Shown: positions 39,233 to 50,316, numbered from the stretch's first letter. The stretch is 64,000 nucleotides of DNA from Pontibacter sp. E15-1 (GCF_022601975.1 NZ_JAKVIR010000002.1:1-64000), one strand, 5' to 3'. The notes: generated by a model not told the origin, from the sequence alone. Translations and numbers: made by a program.

Positions 39233-41206
39233 ATGAACAAATCCTATTGCCCTAGCCTTACCTCATACCAGCGCCGCAAAACGCATGTGGTCAACATCGG
39301 TGGTTTACCCATGGGCGGCGATTACCCGATCCGGGTGCAGTCGATGACCACCGTGGACACCATGGACACGCTTGGGTCTGTGGAGCAGTGCATCCGCATG
39401 ATCGAGGCGGGGTGTGAATACATCCGTATCACGGCGCCAAGCATCAAGGAAGCTGAGAATCTGCGCAATATCAAGGAAGAACTTCTAAAAAGAGGGTATA
39501 GCGTGCCCCTGATTGCGGATATCCATTTCACGCCGAACGCGGCGGAGGTGGCCGCCCGGATTGTAGAGAAGGTGCGGGTAAATCCGGGCAACTATGCCGA
39601 CAAAAAGAAATTTCAGGAAATCATATACGACGATGCCTCTTATCAGGCTGAGCTGGACCGAATCCGGGATCGCTTCCTGCCCCTGGTGCGCATCTGCAAG
39701 GAACACGGAACGGCCATGCGTATCGGTACCAACCACGGCTCCCTGTCTGACCGTATCCTGAGCCGCTACGGCGACACTCCGTTGGGTATGGTAGAGAGCG
39801 CGCTGGAGTTTTTGCGCATCTGTGAGGCCGAAGAATATTATGAGGTCGTGATTTCGATGAAGGCCTCCAACACCCAGGTCATGGTGCAAGCCTACCGCCT
39901 GCTGGTGCAGAAACTGGAGGAAGAGGGCATGCAGCCATACCCCCTGCATTTGGGCGTGACGGAGGCAGGAGAGGCAGAAGACGGCCGCATCAAATCCGCT
40001 GTGGGCATCGGCACACTGTTGGAGGATGGCCTGGGCGACACTGTGCGCGTGTCGCTTACAGAAGCCCCTGAGGCAGAGGCTCCCGTGGCCAAAGCCCTGA
40101 TCGACCGGTATACCCACCGGGCCGAGAAAGCACAAGCCATGAAACCCATCTGTGAGGTGCCAATTAACCCGTTTCAGTACCACCGCCGTGCCACGACAGA
40201 AGTAGAGAACCTGGGAGGACAAAACGTGCCACGCGTGATCGCTGACCTGAGCCGGTTGGAGGACATAAAGTATGCTGACTTGAAATGTGTCGGCCATTTA
40301 TACTCCATGCTGCTCGATAAATTCAACATGAACGATCTGGGGGCCGACTATATTTATACCGGCGATCGCCCGATCACGTTTATGTTGCCGAATGGCCTGA
40401 AGGAGATCGTGAATTACGTGCCCTGGCAGCTTCAGGAGCGACACGCAAACAGAGTGCCGTTGCTGACTGCCAGCCAATATCTCACTGCGCCTGAGTTGAA
40501 CTCTTCCTTGAACTTCGTGGAAATCACGATCAGCGAGCTTACAAATGAATTGCTTGAGCGCCTGAGAAACGACAACACAGTCACGTTAGTGCTGCAGACA
40601 CAGAATGAGCATGCCATGCCGGAGTTGCGCAAGTGCTTTTTCAGGCTGATGAATAATGGAATCAATACGCCCTGCATCATCAAAAGAGAATATGCACAGC
40701 TGACAGAGGACGAGGTGCAGCTGTATGCGGCAACGGACATGGGTGGGCTTTTGATCGACGGATTGGGAGACGGCGTTTTTCTGAGCACCGAACTGCTGGC
40801 TGATCAGGATAAAGGCGCCTGGCTACAGACGATTGACAAACTGAACAGCCTGAGTTTTGGCATTTTGCAGGCAGCCCGCACGCGCATGAGCAAGACGGAG
40901 TATATCAGTTGCCCAAGCTGCGGGCGCACGCTCTTTGATTTGCAGGAAACCACCGCCATGATCCGGAAGCGAACAGACCACCTGAAAGGGGTGAAGATCG
41001 GAATCATGGGCTGCATCGTAAACGGGCCCGGCGAAATGGCCGATGCAGACTATGGCTACGTGGGCGTGGGTGTGAACAAGATTGCGCTGTACCGCGGGCA
41101 GACCGTGATCAAGAAAGCCGTGCCGGCAGACCGTGCCGTAGACGAGCTAATTGAACTGATCCGCGAAGACGCCCGCTGGATTGAGCCCATGCAGATTGAA
41201 GAATAA
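39233..41206 (+). CDS. ispG: 4-hydroxy-3-methylbut-2-en-1-yl diphosphate synthase IspG (GcpE), long form
   Basis: Iron-sulfur enzyme of the non-mevalonate isoprenoid pathway; reduces methylerythritol cyclodiphosphate to HMBPP. The 657-residue length is the three-domain form known from plants and Bacteroidota/Chlamydiae, with an insert domain between the N-terminal TIM barrel and the C-terminal cluster domain. Cluster Cys are in ISCPSCGRTLFDLQ (about 560-575) and GIMGCIVNGPGEMADADYGYVG (about 590-611). The N-terminal TTVDTMDT and VRVNPGNYADKK blocks are intact. The ATG at 39233 starts MNKSYCPSLTSYQRRKT, a normal beginning. Single-gene unit. Confidence 0.96.
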   Translation: MNKSYCPSLTSYQRRKTHVVNIGGLPMGGDYPIRVQSMTTVDTMDTLGSVEQCIRMIEAGCEYIRITAPSIKEAENLRNIKEELLKRGYSVPLIADIHFTPNAAEVAARIVEKVRVNPGNYADKKKFQEIIYDDASYQAELDRIRDRFLPLVRICKEHGTAMRIGTNHGSLSDRILSRYGDTPLGMVESALEFLRICEAEEYYEVVISMKASNTQVMVQAYRLLVQKLEEEGMQPYPLHLGVTEAGEAEDGRIKSAVGIGTLLEDGLGDTVRVSLTEAPEAEAPVAKALIDRYTHRAEKAQAMKPICEVPINPFQYHRRATTEVENLGGQNVPRVIADLSRLEDIKYADLKCVGHLYSMLLDKFNMNDLGADYIYTGDRPITFMLPNGLKEIVNYVPWQLQERHANRVPLLTASQYLTAPELNSSLNFVEITISELTNELLERLRNDNTVTLVLQTQNEHAMPELRKCFFRLMNNGINTPCIIKREYAQLTEDEVQLYAATDMGGLLIDGLGDGVFLSTELLADQDKGAWLQTIDKLNSLSFGILQAARTRMSKTEYISCPSCGRTLFDLQETTAMIRKRTDHLKGVKIGIMGCIVNGPGEMADADYGYVGVGVNKIALYRGQTVIKKAVPADRAVDELIELIREDARWIEPMQIEE

Positions 41207-41225
41207 ATAGCTTTAGTGCTTCGCC

Positions 41226-41298
41226 GAATTAGAAATGAGGTATAAAAGCCGTTTCCAGTCATATAAAAAACAAATGCTAATTCTGGTAATTAAACTGG
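41226..41298 (+). repeat. Dispersed 73-bp repeat, copy A
   Basis: Starts GAATTAGAAATGAGG, includes CAGTCATATAAAA and ends TTCTGGTAATTAA near 41293. A second copy with roughly 85-90% identity by eye lies at 48669-48740, in the same orientation and also just outside a coding region. No ORF inside. Confidence 0.8.
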
Positions 41299-41437
41299 TA
41301 TCAAGTACTGCCTTTTTACTGAAGACAAACGCAGTATTTGCAGTGAAATAAGCTGATTTTGTTTAAATCAGGACTTTCGCATCTAATCGAAACACGGAGC
41401 GAAAGCATTGTGTAGCCTGCCGTTATTGTGTGTTCTT

Positions 41438-41454
41438 ACCAACAACTTGTTGGT
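41438..41454. promoter_or_regulatory. 17-bp palindrome ACCAACAACTTGTTGGT
   Basis: Perfect 8-bp arms around one central base, about 140 bases before the small membrane protein gene. The half site CCAACAA/TTGTTGG also makes up the inverted repeat in front of glutamine synthetase at 34163-34194. Possible operator. Confidence 0.4.
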
Positions 41455-41593
41455 CAAAAGACGCAACAAGGGCAGCTTTGCGAAATTAAATTAAGCTGAT
41501 TTTGATAAATTATTTACTGCCCAAGCATGTTGCAGCATAAGCTGGGCCACTGTTACAGCTATCATCTATTGCTATCACTTAAAACGGAATGAT

Positions 41594-41758
41594 ATGAAAG
41601 GATTATTTAATTTCTCGGAGGTGCTTACCTACTTCTTCCGCAAAAAAGACCCTAACCGCAAGACAAACTTTAACTTGCGCACTATGCATACGATCAATAA
41701 GATTTCGATCCTCATGTTTTTGGCAGGAGCCGTTTATTTTATCATCAAGCACTGGTAA
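41594..41758 (+). CDS. Small membrane protein of 54 residues (DUF6728-like)
   Basis: Short gene, ATG at 41594 and TAA at 41758. The protein starts MKGLFNFSEVLTYFFRKKD, continues PNRKTNFNLRTMHTINKIS and ends with one membrane helix (ILMFLAGAVYFIIKHW). The RKKDPNRKTNFNLR phrase followed by HxINKISI and a helix is what I recall for a small conserved family in Cytophagales (DUF6728). Function unknown. It precedes the MmcQ/YjbR gene by 11 bases in the same direction, so the two are likely co-transcribed. Confidence 0.75.
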   Translation: MKGLFNFSEVLTYFFRKKDPNRKTNFNLRTMHTINKISILMFLAGAVYFIIKHW

Positions 41759-41769
41759 CCTTTCTTTAG

Positions 41770-42123
41770 ATGGATATAGAGGCCTTTAGAGCGCATTGCC
41801 TGGCCAAGCCGGGTGCCACAGAAGACTTGCCTTTCGGTGAGGACACGCTTGTGTTTAAGGTATGCGGGAAGATGTTTGCCCTCTGCAGCATAGCAGACTA
41901 CGCGAATGGCGTCACCTTGAAATGCGACCCAGAGCAGGCAGTGGAATTGCGCGAAACCTACACGCAGGTAAAGCCGGGCTATCATATGAACAAAGCGCAC
42001 TGGAACACCATTTTGCCTGCATCCGGCCTGCCGGATGGGCTACTTCAGGAGTGGGTGGATGCTTCGTATCATTTGGTGGCCACGAAACTTCCCAAAAAAC
42101 TGAAGCAAGAGTTGGGTATCTAA
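41770..42123 (+). CDS. MmcQ/YjbR family protein
   Basis: A 117-residue protein of the MmcQ/YjbR family (CyaY-like fold, sometimes called DNA-binding). Family phrases are MDIEAFRAHCLAKPGATEDLPFGEDTLVFKVCGKMFAL, CDPEQAVELRETYTQVKPGYHMNKAHWNTI and the C-terminal SYHLVATKLPKKLKQEL. Length is normal. The molecular role is not firmly known. It is the second gene of a two-gene unit with the 54-residue membrane protein. Confidence 0.93.
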   Translation: MDIEAFRAHCLAKPGATEDLPFGEDTLVFKVCGKMFALCSIADYANGVTLKCDPEQAVELRETYTQVKPGYHMNKAHWNTILPASGLPDGLLQEWVDASYHLVATKLPKKLKQELGI

Positions 42124-42365
42124 TTTCTAACCCGGTTCAACTTATAACAAGGTGTACAGGCGTCGTTTTTTTGCCACGCTAAACAGTGCTTCCACGTATT
42201 TGCGGCATCTCTTTCTGCTTTAGATTTTGACGCAGCGTCCCGCTGAAAACTGAAGATTTCAGCATTTTAAACGGAATATCTGACCTGTAATTTCTGATTT
42301 CCTGCCTGTTTTGATGAATTACTCCATATTTTTTGGTATAATTGGTAAACTCATCTATCAGCGTT

Positions 42366-42863
42366 ATGACTCTAGAGAATGAAATTGGTATTTCATCTTT
42401 TCGGAACGAGAGGCAAAGGGCGAGTATAAGCATCTTATACACGTATGGCTTCCTTTCGAATGGTTACGAAAATTATTTCAAGAAATTTGGCCTGACCACC
42501 CAACAATACAACGCCCTGCGCATTCTGCGAGAACAACATCCAAAGCCAGTGTCCACATCTTTTCTGCGCGAGAAAATGCTGGACAAAATGTCGGACGCCT
42601 CCCGGTTGGTAAGCAGGCTGGCAGGCAAAGGATTTGTGGTAGTAAACCAAAACCCCGTTGACAAACGGCTGGTGAACATTGTTATCTCCGACGAAGCCCA
42701 GAAACTGCTGGCCGAGATTGACACACACATGCACGAGTTGGATGCTATGCTGCAGGACCTAAGCGAAGAAGAAGCCTTGCAACTGGTTGACTTACTACAT
42801 AAAGTAAGGCTCTCCGTGCAAAATAGAGTAGACCAGCCGGTAAGTTCATCCGAGGATATCTGA
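42366..42863 (+). CDS. MarR family transcriptional regulator
   Basis: Winged-helix regulator of about 165 residues. The MarR core is clear: NYFKKFGLTTQQYNALRILREQHPKPVSTSFLREKMLDKMSDASRLVSRLAGKGFVVVNQNPVDKRLVNIVISDEAQKLL, with the recognition helix at SDASRLVSRLAGKG and the wing at NPVDKRLV. The frame opens at 42342, but the family-like start is the ATG at 42366 (MTLENEIG). Ligand and targets unknown. It is flanked downstream by a terminator and a MITE-like element. Confidence 0.9.
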   Translation: MTLENEIGISSFRNERQRASISILYTYGFLSNGYENYFKKFGLTTQQYNALRILREQHPKPVSTSFLREKMLDKMSDASRLVSRLAGKGFVVVNQNPVDKRLVNIVISDEAQKLLAEIDTHMHELDAMLQDLSEEEALQLVDLLHKVRLSVQNRVDQPVSSSEDI

Positions 42864-42898
42864 GCGCAATAGCCAGGATTTCTAATCACCCAAAAATT

Positions 42899-42940
42899 AA
42901 AAAGGTGCAGCCAGAGGTATACTTCTGGCTGCACCTTTTT
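42899..42940. terminator. Terminator after the MarR gene
   Basis: A 17-bp perfect stem, 42899-42915 with 42924-42940, 8-base loop, ending in five T. Its last base touches the left end of the MITE-like element at 42941. Symmetric enough to act on both strands. Confidence 0.9.
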
Positions 42941-43237
42941 AATACCATTATTAATTAGAATTTGCACAGTCAAATTTGACGTAACGCAAGAGAGCCTCGC
43001 AGTTCGTAAAAGTCCCCCTTTGAAGGGGGCAGGGGGGATGAGAGGTCGCCGGAAGTACCTCTCCTGCTCTTGCTTGATGAGAAACTGATTCAAAATGTTT
43101 CACAGTAGATTGCCTGCAGGGAGTGTCATCCCTCTAACCCCCTTCAAAGGGGGACAAAAAAAAGGTATGCGTAACAGCAGGTAATAAACACAGTACGAAA
43201 AAACTTAAATACGCTAAATCCATTCGATAATGGTATT
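42941..43237. mobile_element. MITE-like element, long copy
   Basis: A 297-bp non-coding element with 11-bp perfect terminal inverted repeats (AATACCATTAT at 42941-42951 and its complement at 43227-43237). Inside are perfect 18-bp inverted repeats GTCCCCCTTTGAAGGGGG (43012-43029) and its complement (43138-43155), each itself nearly palindromic. A second copy lies at 62316-62525. No transposase is coded. Target-site duplication is not evident. Confidence 0.75.
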
Positions 43238-43257
43238 AGTAGAGGTATAGTATAAAA

Positions 43258-43296
43258 ACAGAAGCCGCCGGACGTATAGGATCCGGCGGCTTCTGT
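43258..43296 (-). terminator. Terminator of leuS
   Basis: A 15-bp perfect GC-rich stem (43258-43272 with 43282-43296), 9-base loop, followed on the minus strand by a run of T. It starts 17 bases beyond the leuS stop. Confidence 0.9.
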
Positions 43297-43313
43297 ATTT
43301 GTTGTGGGGTATG

Positions 43314-46199
<2,886 letters not shown>

Positions 46200-46370
46200 T
46201 GGCTAAATCTGAATTCAATTTTTTAAGTTTGACCGCTAAGATAACTAAGAATTGAATAATTGTTGGTGGTTTGTTGTTGATTGTTTGGTTCAACAGTTGC
46301 CAGGTAAGCTTTGAATCCCCATTTATACCCTACCTGTTCACCCTTTATTTTTTTTAAATTATAGAACTTG

Positions 46371-47033
46371 ATGATGGAGAAAAAGCACGATTTGCTGGAT
46401 GTGATGCACCTGATTTATGTCATGGACCCCATGTGCTCCTGGTGTTATGGCTTTAGCCCCGTGATAAAGCGCCTCGCGCAAGAGCAAGCAGGCGCGATGC
46501 AGTTTAAACTGGTGCTGGGCGGCTTGCGGCCTGGCACAGAGCAGCCCCTGGACGATAAGATGAAAGAGAGCATCCGGCACCATTGGCAGGATGTGGAGAA
46601 AATCTCAGGTCAGCCGATTGACTACACGTTTTTCGAGCGCAAGGACTTTGTGTATGACACCGAGCCGGCATGCCGTGCCGTGATAACGATGCGCTACCTG
46701 AAGCCGGAGGCAGAGCTGGACATGGCGGAGGCGGTTCAGCAAGCGTTTTACGCCAGGAACCAGGACGTGACGCAACCGGGGGTACTGGCCGCGATCGCCT
46801 CGCAGTTTGGCGTGGAGGAGACAGCGTTTCTGGATAAGTTCGCGTCTCAGGAAATGCGGGAGAAGACAGCACAGGACTTTACGATCGCCCGGCATCTGCA
46901 GGCCACCGCTTTCCCGAGCCTATACCTGCTCAACGGAACCAGCATCCACCTGCTTAGCCGCGGCTACCGTACCTTCGACGGTATAGCGGCGCACGTGCAG
47001 CAGGCCCTCCTGAAACTTAATGGCCCTCAGTAG
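46371..47033 (+). CDS. DsbA family thiol oxidoreductase-like protein
   Basis: A 220-residue thioredoxin-fold protein with the redox motif CSWC in YVMDPMCSWCYGFSPVI (about residues 19-35) and the cis-Pro loop ATAFPSLYLLNG (about 181-192) around a helical insert, the DsbA layout. There is no signal peptide, so it is probably cytosolic, like the FrnE/2-hydroxychromene-isomerase-type relatives; substrate unknown. TTG at 46368 and ATG at 46371 and 46374 are consecutive possible starts. Divergent from leuS. Confidence 0.88.
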   Translation: MMEKKHDLLDVMHLIYVMDPMCSWCYGFSPVIKRLAQEQAGAMQFKLVLGGLRPGTEQPLDDKMKESIRHHWQDVEKISGQPIDYTFFERKDFVYDTEPACRAVITMRYLKPEAELDMAEAVQQAFYARNQDVTQPGVLAAIASQFGVEETAFLDKFASQEMREKTAQDFTIARHLQATAFPSLYLLNGTSIHLLSRGYRTFDGIAAHVQQALLKLNGPQ

Positions 47034-47141
47034 CCTGCGTACAGCTGCCTGATACCGAAAAATCATATCGCCACGTACCCTGACGTGCAGTAAAACTGGC
47101 TGGTTCTGCTTATATTTCTAAAGGATTTTAGGGAGGCAACT

Positions 47142-47864
47142 ATGAGAAAGCACCATGCACAAATGGGTACCTGTTTTATCACGCACAAGCTGTATCCGAT
47201 GCGGCAACTTGCGCTGGGCTCCAGTGTCCGGAAGCATATATTTGAGCTGATCCGGGCAGACCACCCGGAGTTTGCGGAGACTGACTACATCAGTTTGGAG
47301 CAACTGGCGGTATACCGAAAAAAATATCTGGAGCAGCTGCTTTTGCGCGAGGTCGGCGAGCTGACATCGGTGGAGGAGGAGGTGATCGAAAGCATTCACC
47401 AGCAGGAACTCCTGACCACAAACATAGAGGAGGAGCTAAGCGAAAACCTGACATTAGGGAACCGCATGGCCGACGGCATTGCGACCTTTGGCGGCAGCTG
47501 GCGGTTCATCATCATCTTTTTCTCCTTTTTGCTGCTCTGGATGGCGGTGAACATTTACCTGCTGGCTGCGGAGGCATTCGACCCATACCCCTTTATCCTG
47601 CTCAACCTCATCCTGTCGTGCCTGGCTGCCATACAGGCACCCATTATCATGATGAGCCAGAACCGGCAGGAGGGCAAAGACCGGCAACGCTCGGAGCATG
47701 ATTACAAAATAAACCTGAAGGCGGAGCTGGAGATAAGAATGCTACACGAAAAAATAGACCATCTGATTGTGCACCAAAACCAGCGCCTGCTCGAAATCCA
47801 GCAAATCCAGGTGGACTTGCTGGAGGATCTCATGACAAGGTCTAAAAACGGATTCAAGAAATAG
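47142..47864 (+). CDS. DUF1003 membrane protein
   Basis: A 240-residue protein. The DUF1003 core runs from about 105: RMADGIATFGGSWRFIIIFFSFLLLWMAVNIYLL, a second membrane helix PYPFILLNLILSCLAAIQAPIIMMSQNRQEGKDRQRSEHDYKINLKAELEI, then a coiled coil (about 200-235). The N-terminal 100 residues are a soluble helical domain. Function unknown. A GGGAGG stretch 6 bases before the ATG is unusually Shine-Dalgarno-like for this window. The last 11 bases overlap, tail to tail, the end of the CrtA-like gene. Confidence 0.9.
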   Translation: MRKHHAQMGTCFITHKLYPMRQLALGSSVRKHIFELIRADHPEFAETDYISLEQLAVYRKKYLEQLLLREVGELTSVEEEVIESIHQQELLTTNIEEELSENLTLGNRMADGIATFGGSWRFIIIFFSFLLLWMAVNIYLLAAEAFDPYPFILLNLILSCLAAIQAPIIMMSQNRQEGKDRQRSEHDYKINLKAELEIRMLHEKIDHLIVHQNQRLLEIQQIQVDLLEDLMTRSKNGFKK

Positions 47865-48594
47865 TTTGCAGCGCTCCTGCCAATGGGTCTTTCCCGTTCC
47901 AGGTGCCAGCGGAAGCAATTGGCTTGAAGCGGGCAAAGAGCTCTTCGCTATACCAGTTCTCTGCCCGCGTCCGGCGCATGACCTCCTGGTGCTGCGGGTT
48001 CTGATAGGCAAAGCGCTTCATTGCCTCCACCGACTCCCACACACTGAAGGTAGCCTGCCGTATAAACGGCAACTCTCCCAGACCGATAGAACAATAAAGC
48101 CCCTCGGCAGCCTCCAACGACTTGCTGGTGCGCAGCCCGAAACGGCAAAACGCCGGAAGGCGTTGCCAGTTAACACTTGCCCGCGTGAGGACCGCCACCG
48201 GACCCAGATTATATCTTTCAGTGAGCGTGGGAGCGAAGGGCTCCTGCGCATCCCATTGGCCATGCGACTGATAGGGCAAGAGCTTTACCGTCCACATCTC
48301 GTCTGAATGCTGCCGGTATGCGTCCATTAGTTCGGACTGTTCCAAAAAGGCATCGGCTGCGGCTTCGGTGTCCCAGGTGCAGAGCAGGCCATACCGTCCG
48401 AAATTCGGTTGCAGGCTGAAACTCTTGCCCTGTCCACTGCCGAGCAGCTTATGGAAAAGCAGTCCGGGCACGCGATCCAGTTTTGGTTTGGCGGTACCCA
48501 TCTGCGCCAGGCCCCATCGCACAGTGCCTTTGCGAAGGCCAAAGAGTGTGAGCGTAGTGAGCCGGGGAGCGGAATCTGGAGAAATCAGTGCCAA
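47854..48594 (-). CDS. Spheroidene monooxygenase (CrtA)-like protein
   Basis: A 246-residue protein of the CrtA family, haem-containing oxygenases that add a keto group to acyclic carotenoids. Family-like phrases are WGLAQMGTAKPKLDRVPGLLFHKLLGSGQGKSFSLQPNFGRYGLLCTWD and FIRQATFSVWESVEAMKRFAYQNPQHQEVMRRTRAENWYSEELFARF. The start codon is TTG at 48594. No other carotenoid gene is near, so a true carotenoid role is uncertain; another small hydrophobic substrate is possible. Its stop overlaps the DUF1003 gene by 11 bases on the opposite strand. Confidence 0.78.
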   Translation of the reverse strand: MALISPDSAPRLTTLTLFGLRKGTVRWGLAQMGTAKPKLDRVPGLLFHKLLGSGQGKSFSLQPNFGRYGLLCTWDTEAAADAFLEQSELMDAYRQHSDEMWTVKLLPYQSHGQWDAQEPFAPTLTERYNLGPVAVLTRASVNWQRLPAFCRFGLRTSKSLEAAEGLYCSIGLGELPFIRQATFSVWESVEAMKRFAYQNPQHQEVMRRTRAENWYSEELFARFKPIASAGTWNGKDPLAGALQTIS

Positions 48595-48634
48595 GGGAAA
48601 GGGGTATAAAGGGAGTGCTTTGCCAATTTTGCCA

Positions 48635-48683
48635 AATTAAAAATTAGAAATTAAGAATTAGAAATTAAGAATTAGAAATGAGG
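48635..48683 (+). repeat. Tandem heptamer array
   Basis: Seven tandem heptamers of the type AATTAGA/AATTAAG (alternating) from 48635, the last being AATGAGG. The array leads straight into dispersed repeat copy B. It shares the AATTA core with the heptamer arrays at 18543-18650. Confidence 0.85.
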
Positions 48684-48740
48684 GATAAAAACTGTTTCTA
48701 GTCATATAAAAACAAACGCTACTTCTGGTAATTAAGTGGG
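48669..48740 (+). repeat. Dispersed 73-bp repeat, copy B
   Basis: Aligns with copy A at 41226-41298 with one single-base gap and about ten substitutions. The first two heptamers of its left end are part of the tandem array. Non-coding, upstream of the CrtA-like gene. Confidence 0.8.
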
Positions 48741-48807
48741 TCGAGAGTAGTGTTAAGCGTCTGTTTAAAATTCATCTTTTGAAAGCGAAATTTAAACAAG
48801 CACTCAT

Positions 48808-48844
48808 AAAAAAACACCAGCCAAACGGAAGTGTTTAACTGGTG
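48808..48844 (-). terminator. Terminator of the FMN split-barrel protein gene
   Basis: Outer stem 48815-48820 with 48839-48844 (6 bp) plus an inner AAAC/GTTT helix; on the minus strand it is followed by TTTTTTT (48814-48808). It begins 46 bases after the stop at 48890. Confidence 0.7.
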
Positions 48845-48889
48845 CAGTTTTAAGATATGGTATAAACCATCGCTAATTTTATGATCGAT

Positions 48890-49390
48890 TTAGAGATTGA
48901 TTTTCTCATTCTCCCCGGCATCCGGGCGCTCGCCTGTCAGAGCGGCTTTTACCATGCCATACAGGTGAATGACAGCGCTGTTAGGAGCGTCCCAATACTC
49001 TGCCTTGTCAATCGTCACTTTTATCAGGCCGATGTTCGGGTCTTTTTTGCCATCCGGGAACCAGGTGGTCATGGCAGGATTCCAGAGCTCGTCAATCTTC
49101 TGCTGGTCGCGCAGTACCTGCGCTTTACCCGATACGGATACGTAAAGTTCATCGCTGGGCTTGGAGTAGCTCAGGTTAACGTGGGAGTCGTGGCGGATTT
49201 CGTGGGATTTATGTGATTCATACCCTGTAAAAAACCAGATTACGCCATCAGGATTTACCTCCATGGCACGCATCGGGCGGCTTCGGAGGCAGTCGTCATC
49301 GTCCATGGTGGTTAGCATGGCCACTTTAATATCCTTTATCAGGTCGAACAGCTTCTCAAGGTTTTCTTTTCTGTTTGCGTCGTTATGCAT
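48890..49390 (-). CDS. Pyridoxamine 5'-phosphate oxidase-like FMN-binding protein
   Basis: A 166-residue split-barrel flavoprotein of the general stress protein 26 group. Typical phrases are KVAMLTTMDDDDCLRSRPM, VIWFFTGYESHKSHEIRHDSHVNLSYSKPSDELYVSVSGKAQVLRD, and WFPDGKKDPNIGLIKVTIDKAEYWDAP. These proteins bind FMN or FAD; the true substrate is generally unknown and pyridoxamine phosphate oxidation is unlikely. The gene stands alone with its own terminator and a 271-base upstream gap. Confidence 0.9.
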   Translation of the reverse strand: MHNDANRKENLEKLFDLIKDIKVAMLTTMDDDDCLRSRPMRAMEVNPDGVIWFFTGYESHKSHEIRHDSHVNLSYSKPSDELYVSVSGKAQVLRDQQKIDELWNPAMTTWFPDGKKDPNIGLIKVTIDKAEYWDAPNSAVIHLYGMVKAALTGERPDAGENEKINL

Positions 49391-49661
49391 AGCTTTATAA
49401 ATTCAGTTCAGCTTTAAGTTACGGGGGCGGGTGCCCCAGGGTTTATACGGTCATGCGGCTAAGATCCGCGTAAATCATACCTAAAAACAAATGGTGCTGC
49501 AACCTGTTTAGGCTACTTGCCACTACAGCATGCATGTAGCAGGTGTAGCCATACCGGATCTGCTGTAACTGTCAGATGAAGTGAGAAATGGCTGCATATT
49601 CATACCATATACGCGTGCTGCGCAAGCCACTCAGGCAACCGTTTAACTAACTCTTTCGGAT

Positions 49662-50246
49662 TTGAATTATTTAGCACATATTTTTTTGTCGGGTGAAGAG
49701 GAGGAGCTGATGCTGGGCAACTTTATAGCCGATGCGGTGAAGGGCAAGCAGGCAGAACGCTATACCCCCGGCATTGCCAAAGGTATCCGGCTGCACCGCC
49801 TCATCGACAGCTATACCGACACCCACCCCGTGGTGGCAGAGACGAAGGCGCGGCTACGCCCGAAGTACCGCAAGTTTGCCCCGGTGGTGGCCGATATGTA
49901 TTACGACCATTTTCTGGCTGCCAACTTCAATGTGTACACAGGCCTTGAGCTTCCAGCCTTTGTGCAGCAGGTATACTACCTCATCGGCACCCGGTTCGAC
50001 CAGCTTCCATTCCGTGTTCAGCAGTTCTTCCCGCACATGCGGCAGCACAACTGGCTGTTGTCTTACGCAGCGATAGACGGCATCGGGCAGGCGCTGACCG
50101 GGATGAGCCGGAGAGCCGCGTTTGCCTCAGGTATGGAGACGGCTGCGGAGGAACTGCAAATGAACTATGCGGCCTATCTGGCGGAGTTCGAAGCCTTCTT
50201 TCCGGATCTGGTGGAGTATGTCGCGCGGGCAAAGGAGGAATTATAG
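49662..50246 (+). CDS. Acyl carrier protein phosphodiesterase (AcpH)-like
   Basis: A 194-residue protein of the AcpH/HD-like family that can release the 4'-phosphopantetheine arm from acyl carrier protein. The sequence follows the family from the first residue: MNYLAHIFLSGEEEELMLGNFIADAVKG, GIRLHRLIDSYTDTHP (HD-type His/Asp), and YYDHFLAANF. The start codon is TTG at 49662, fixed by the conserved MNYLAH opening. Single-gene unit closed by a UUCG-loop terminator. Confidence 0.9.
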   Translation: MNYLAHIFLSGEEEELMLGNFIADAVKGKQAERYTPGIAKGIRLHRLIDSYTDTHPVVAETKARLRPKYRKFAPVVADMYYDHFLAANFNVYTGLELPAFVQQVYYLIGTRFDQLPFRVQQFFPHMRQHNWLLSYAAIDGIGQALTGMSRRAAFASGMETAAEELQMNYAAYLAEFEAFFPDLVEYVARAKEEL

Positions 50247-50284
50247 TATGCCATACCGATACCCCATCTCATTATAGAACAATA

Positions 50285-50316
50285 AAAAAGGAGCAGCTTT
50301 CGAGCTGCTCCTTTTT
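50285..50316. terminator. Bidirectional terminator between the AcpH-like and SlyD-like genes
   Basis: A 14-bp perfect stem, 50285-50298 with 50303-50316, closed by a TTCG tetraloop and flanked by A and T runs. It lies between convergent genes. Confidence 0.95.

Larger units (their letters stand above)
41207..41593. other. 387-base intergenic region with a dispersed repeat and a palindrome
   Basis: It holds repeat copy A (41226-41298), the palindrome at 41438-41454, and a 12-base direct repeat TAAGCTGATTTT near 41349 and 41491. The remainder is AT-rich without an ORF. A promoter for the small gene at 41594 must lie in the right half. Confidence 0.5.

Noticed and set aside
42179..42442. 87-codon minus-strand frame in front of the MarR gene
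   Set aside because: It overlaps the MarR start region, has no recognisable motif and a composition unlike real genes here.
46200..46367. Leader or riboswitch controlling leuS
   Set aside because: I saw no T-box, no leucine-rich leader peptide and no antiterminator-like hairpin in the gap.
48635..48683. CRISPR-like look of the tandem short repeats
   Set aside because: The heptamers are contiguous with no unique spacers and no cas genes are nearby.
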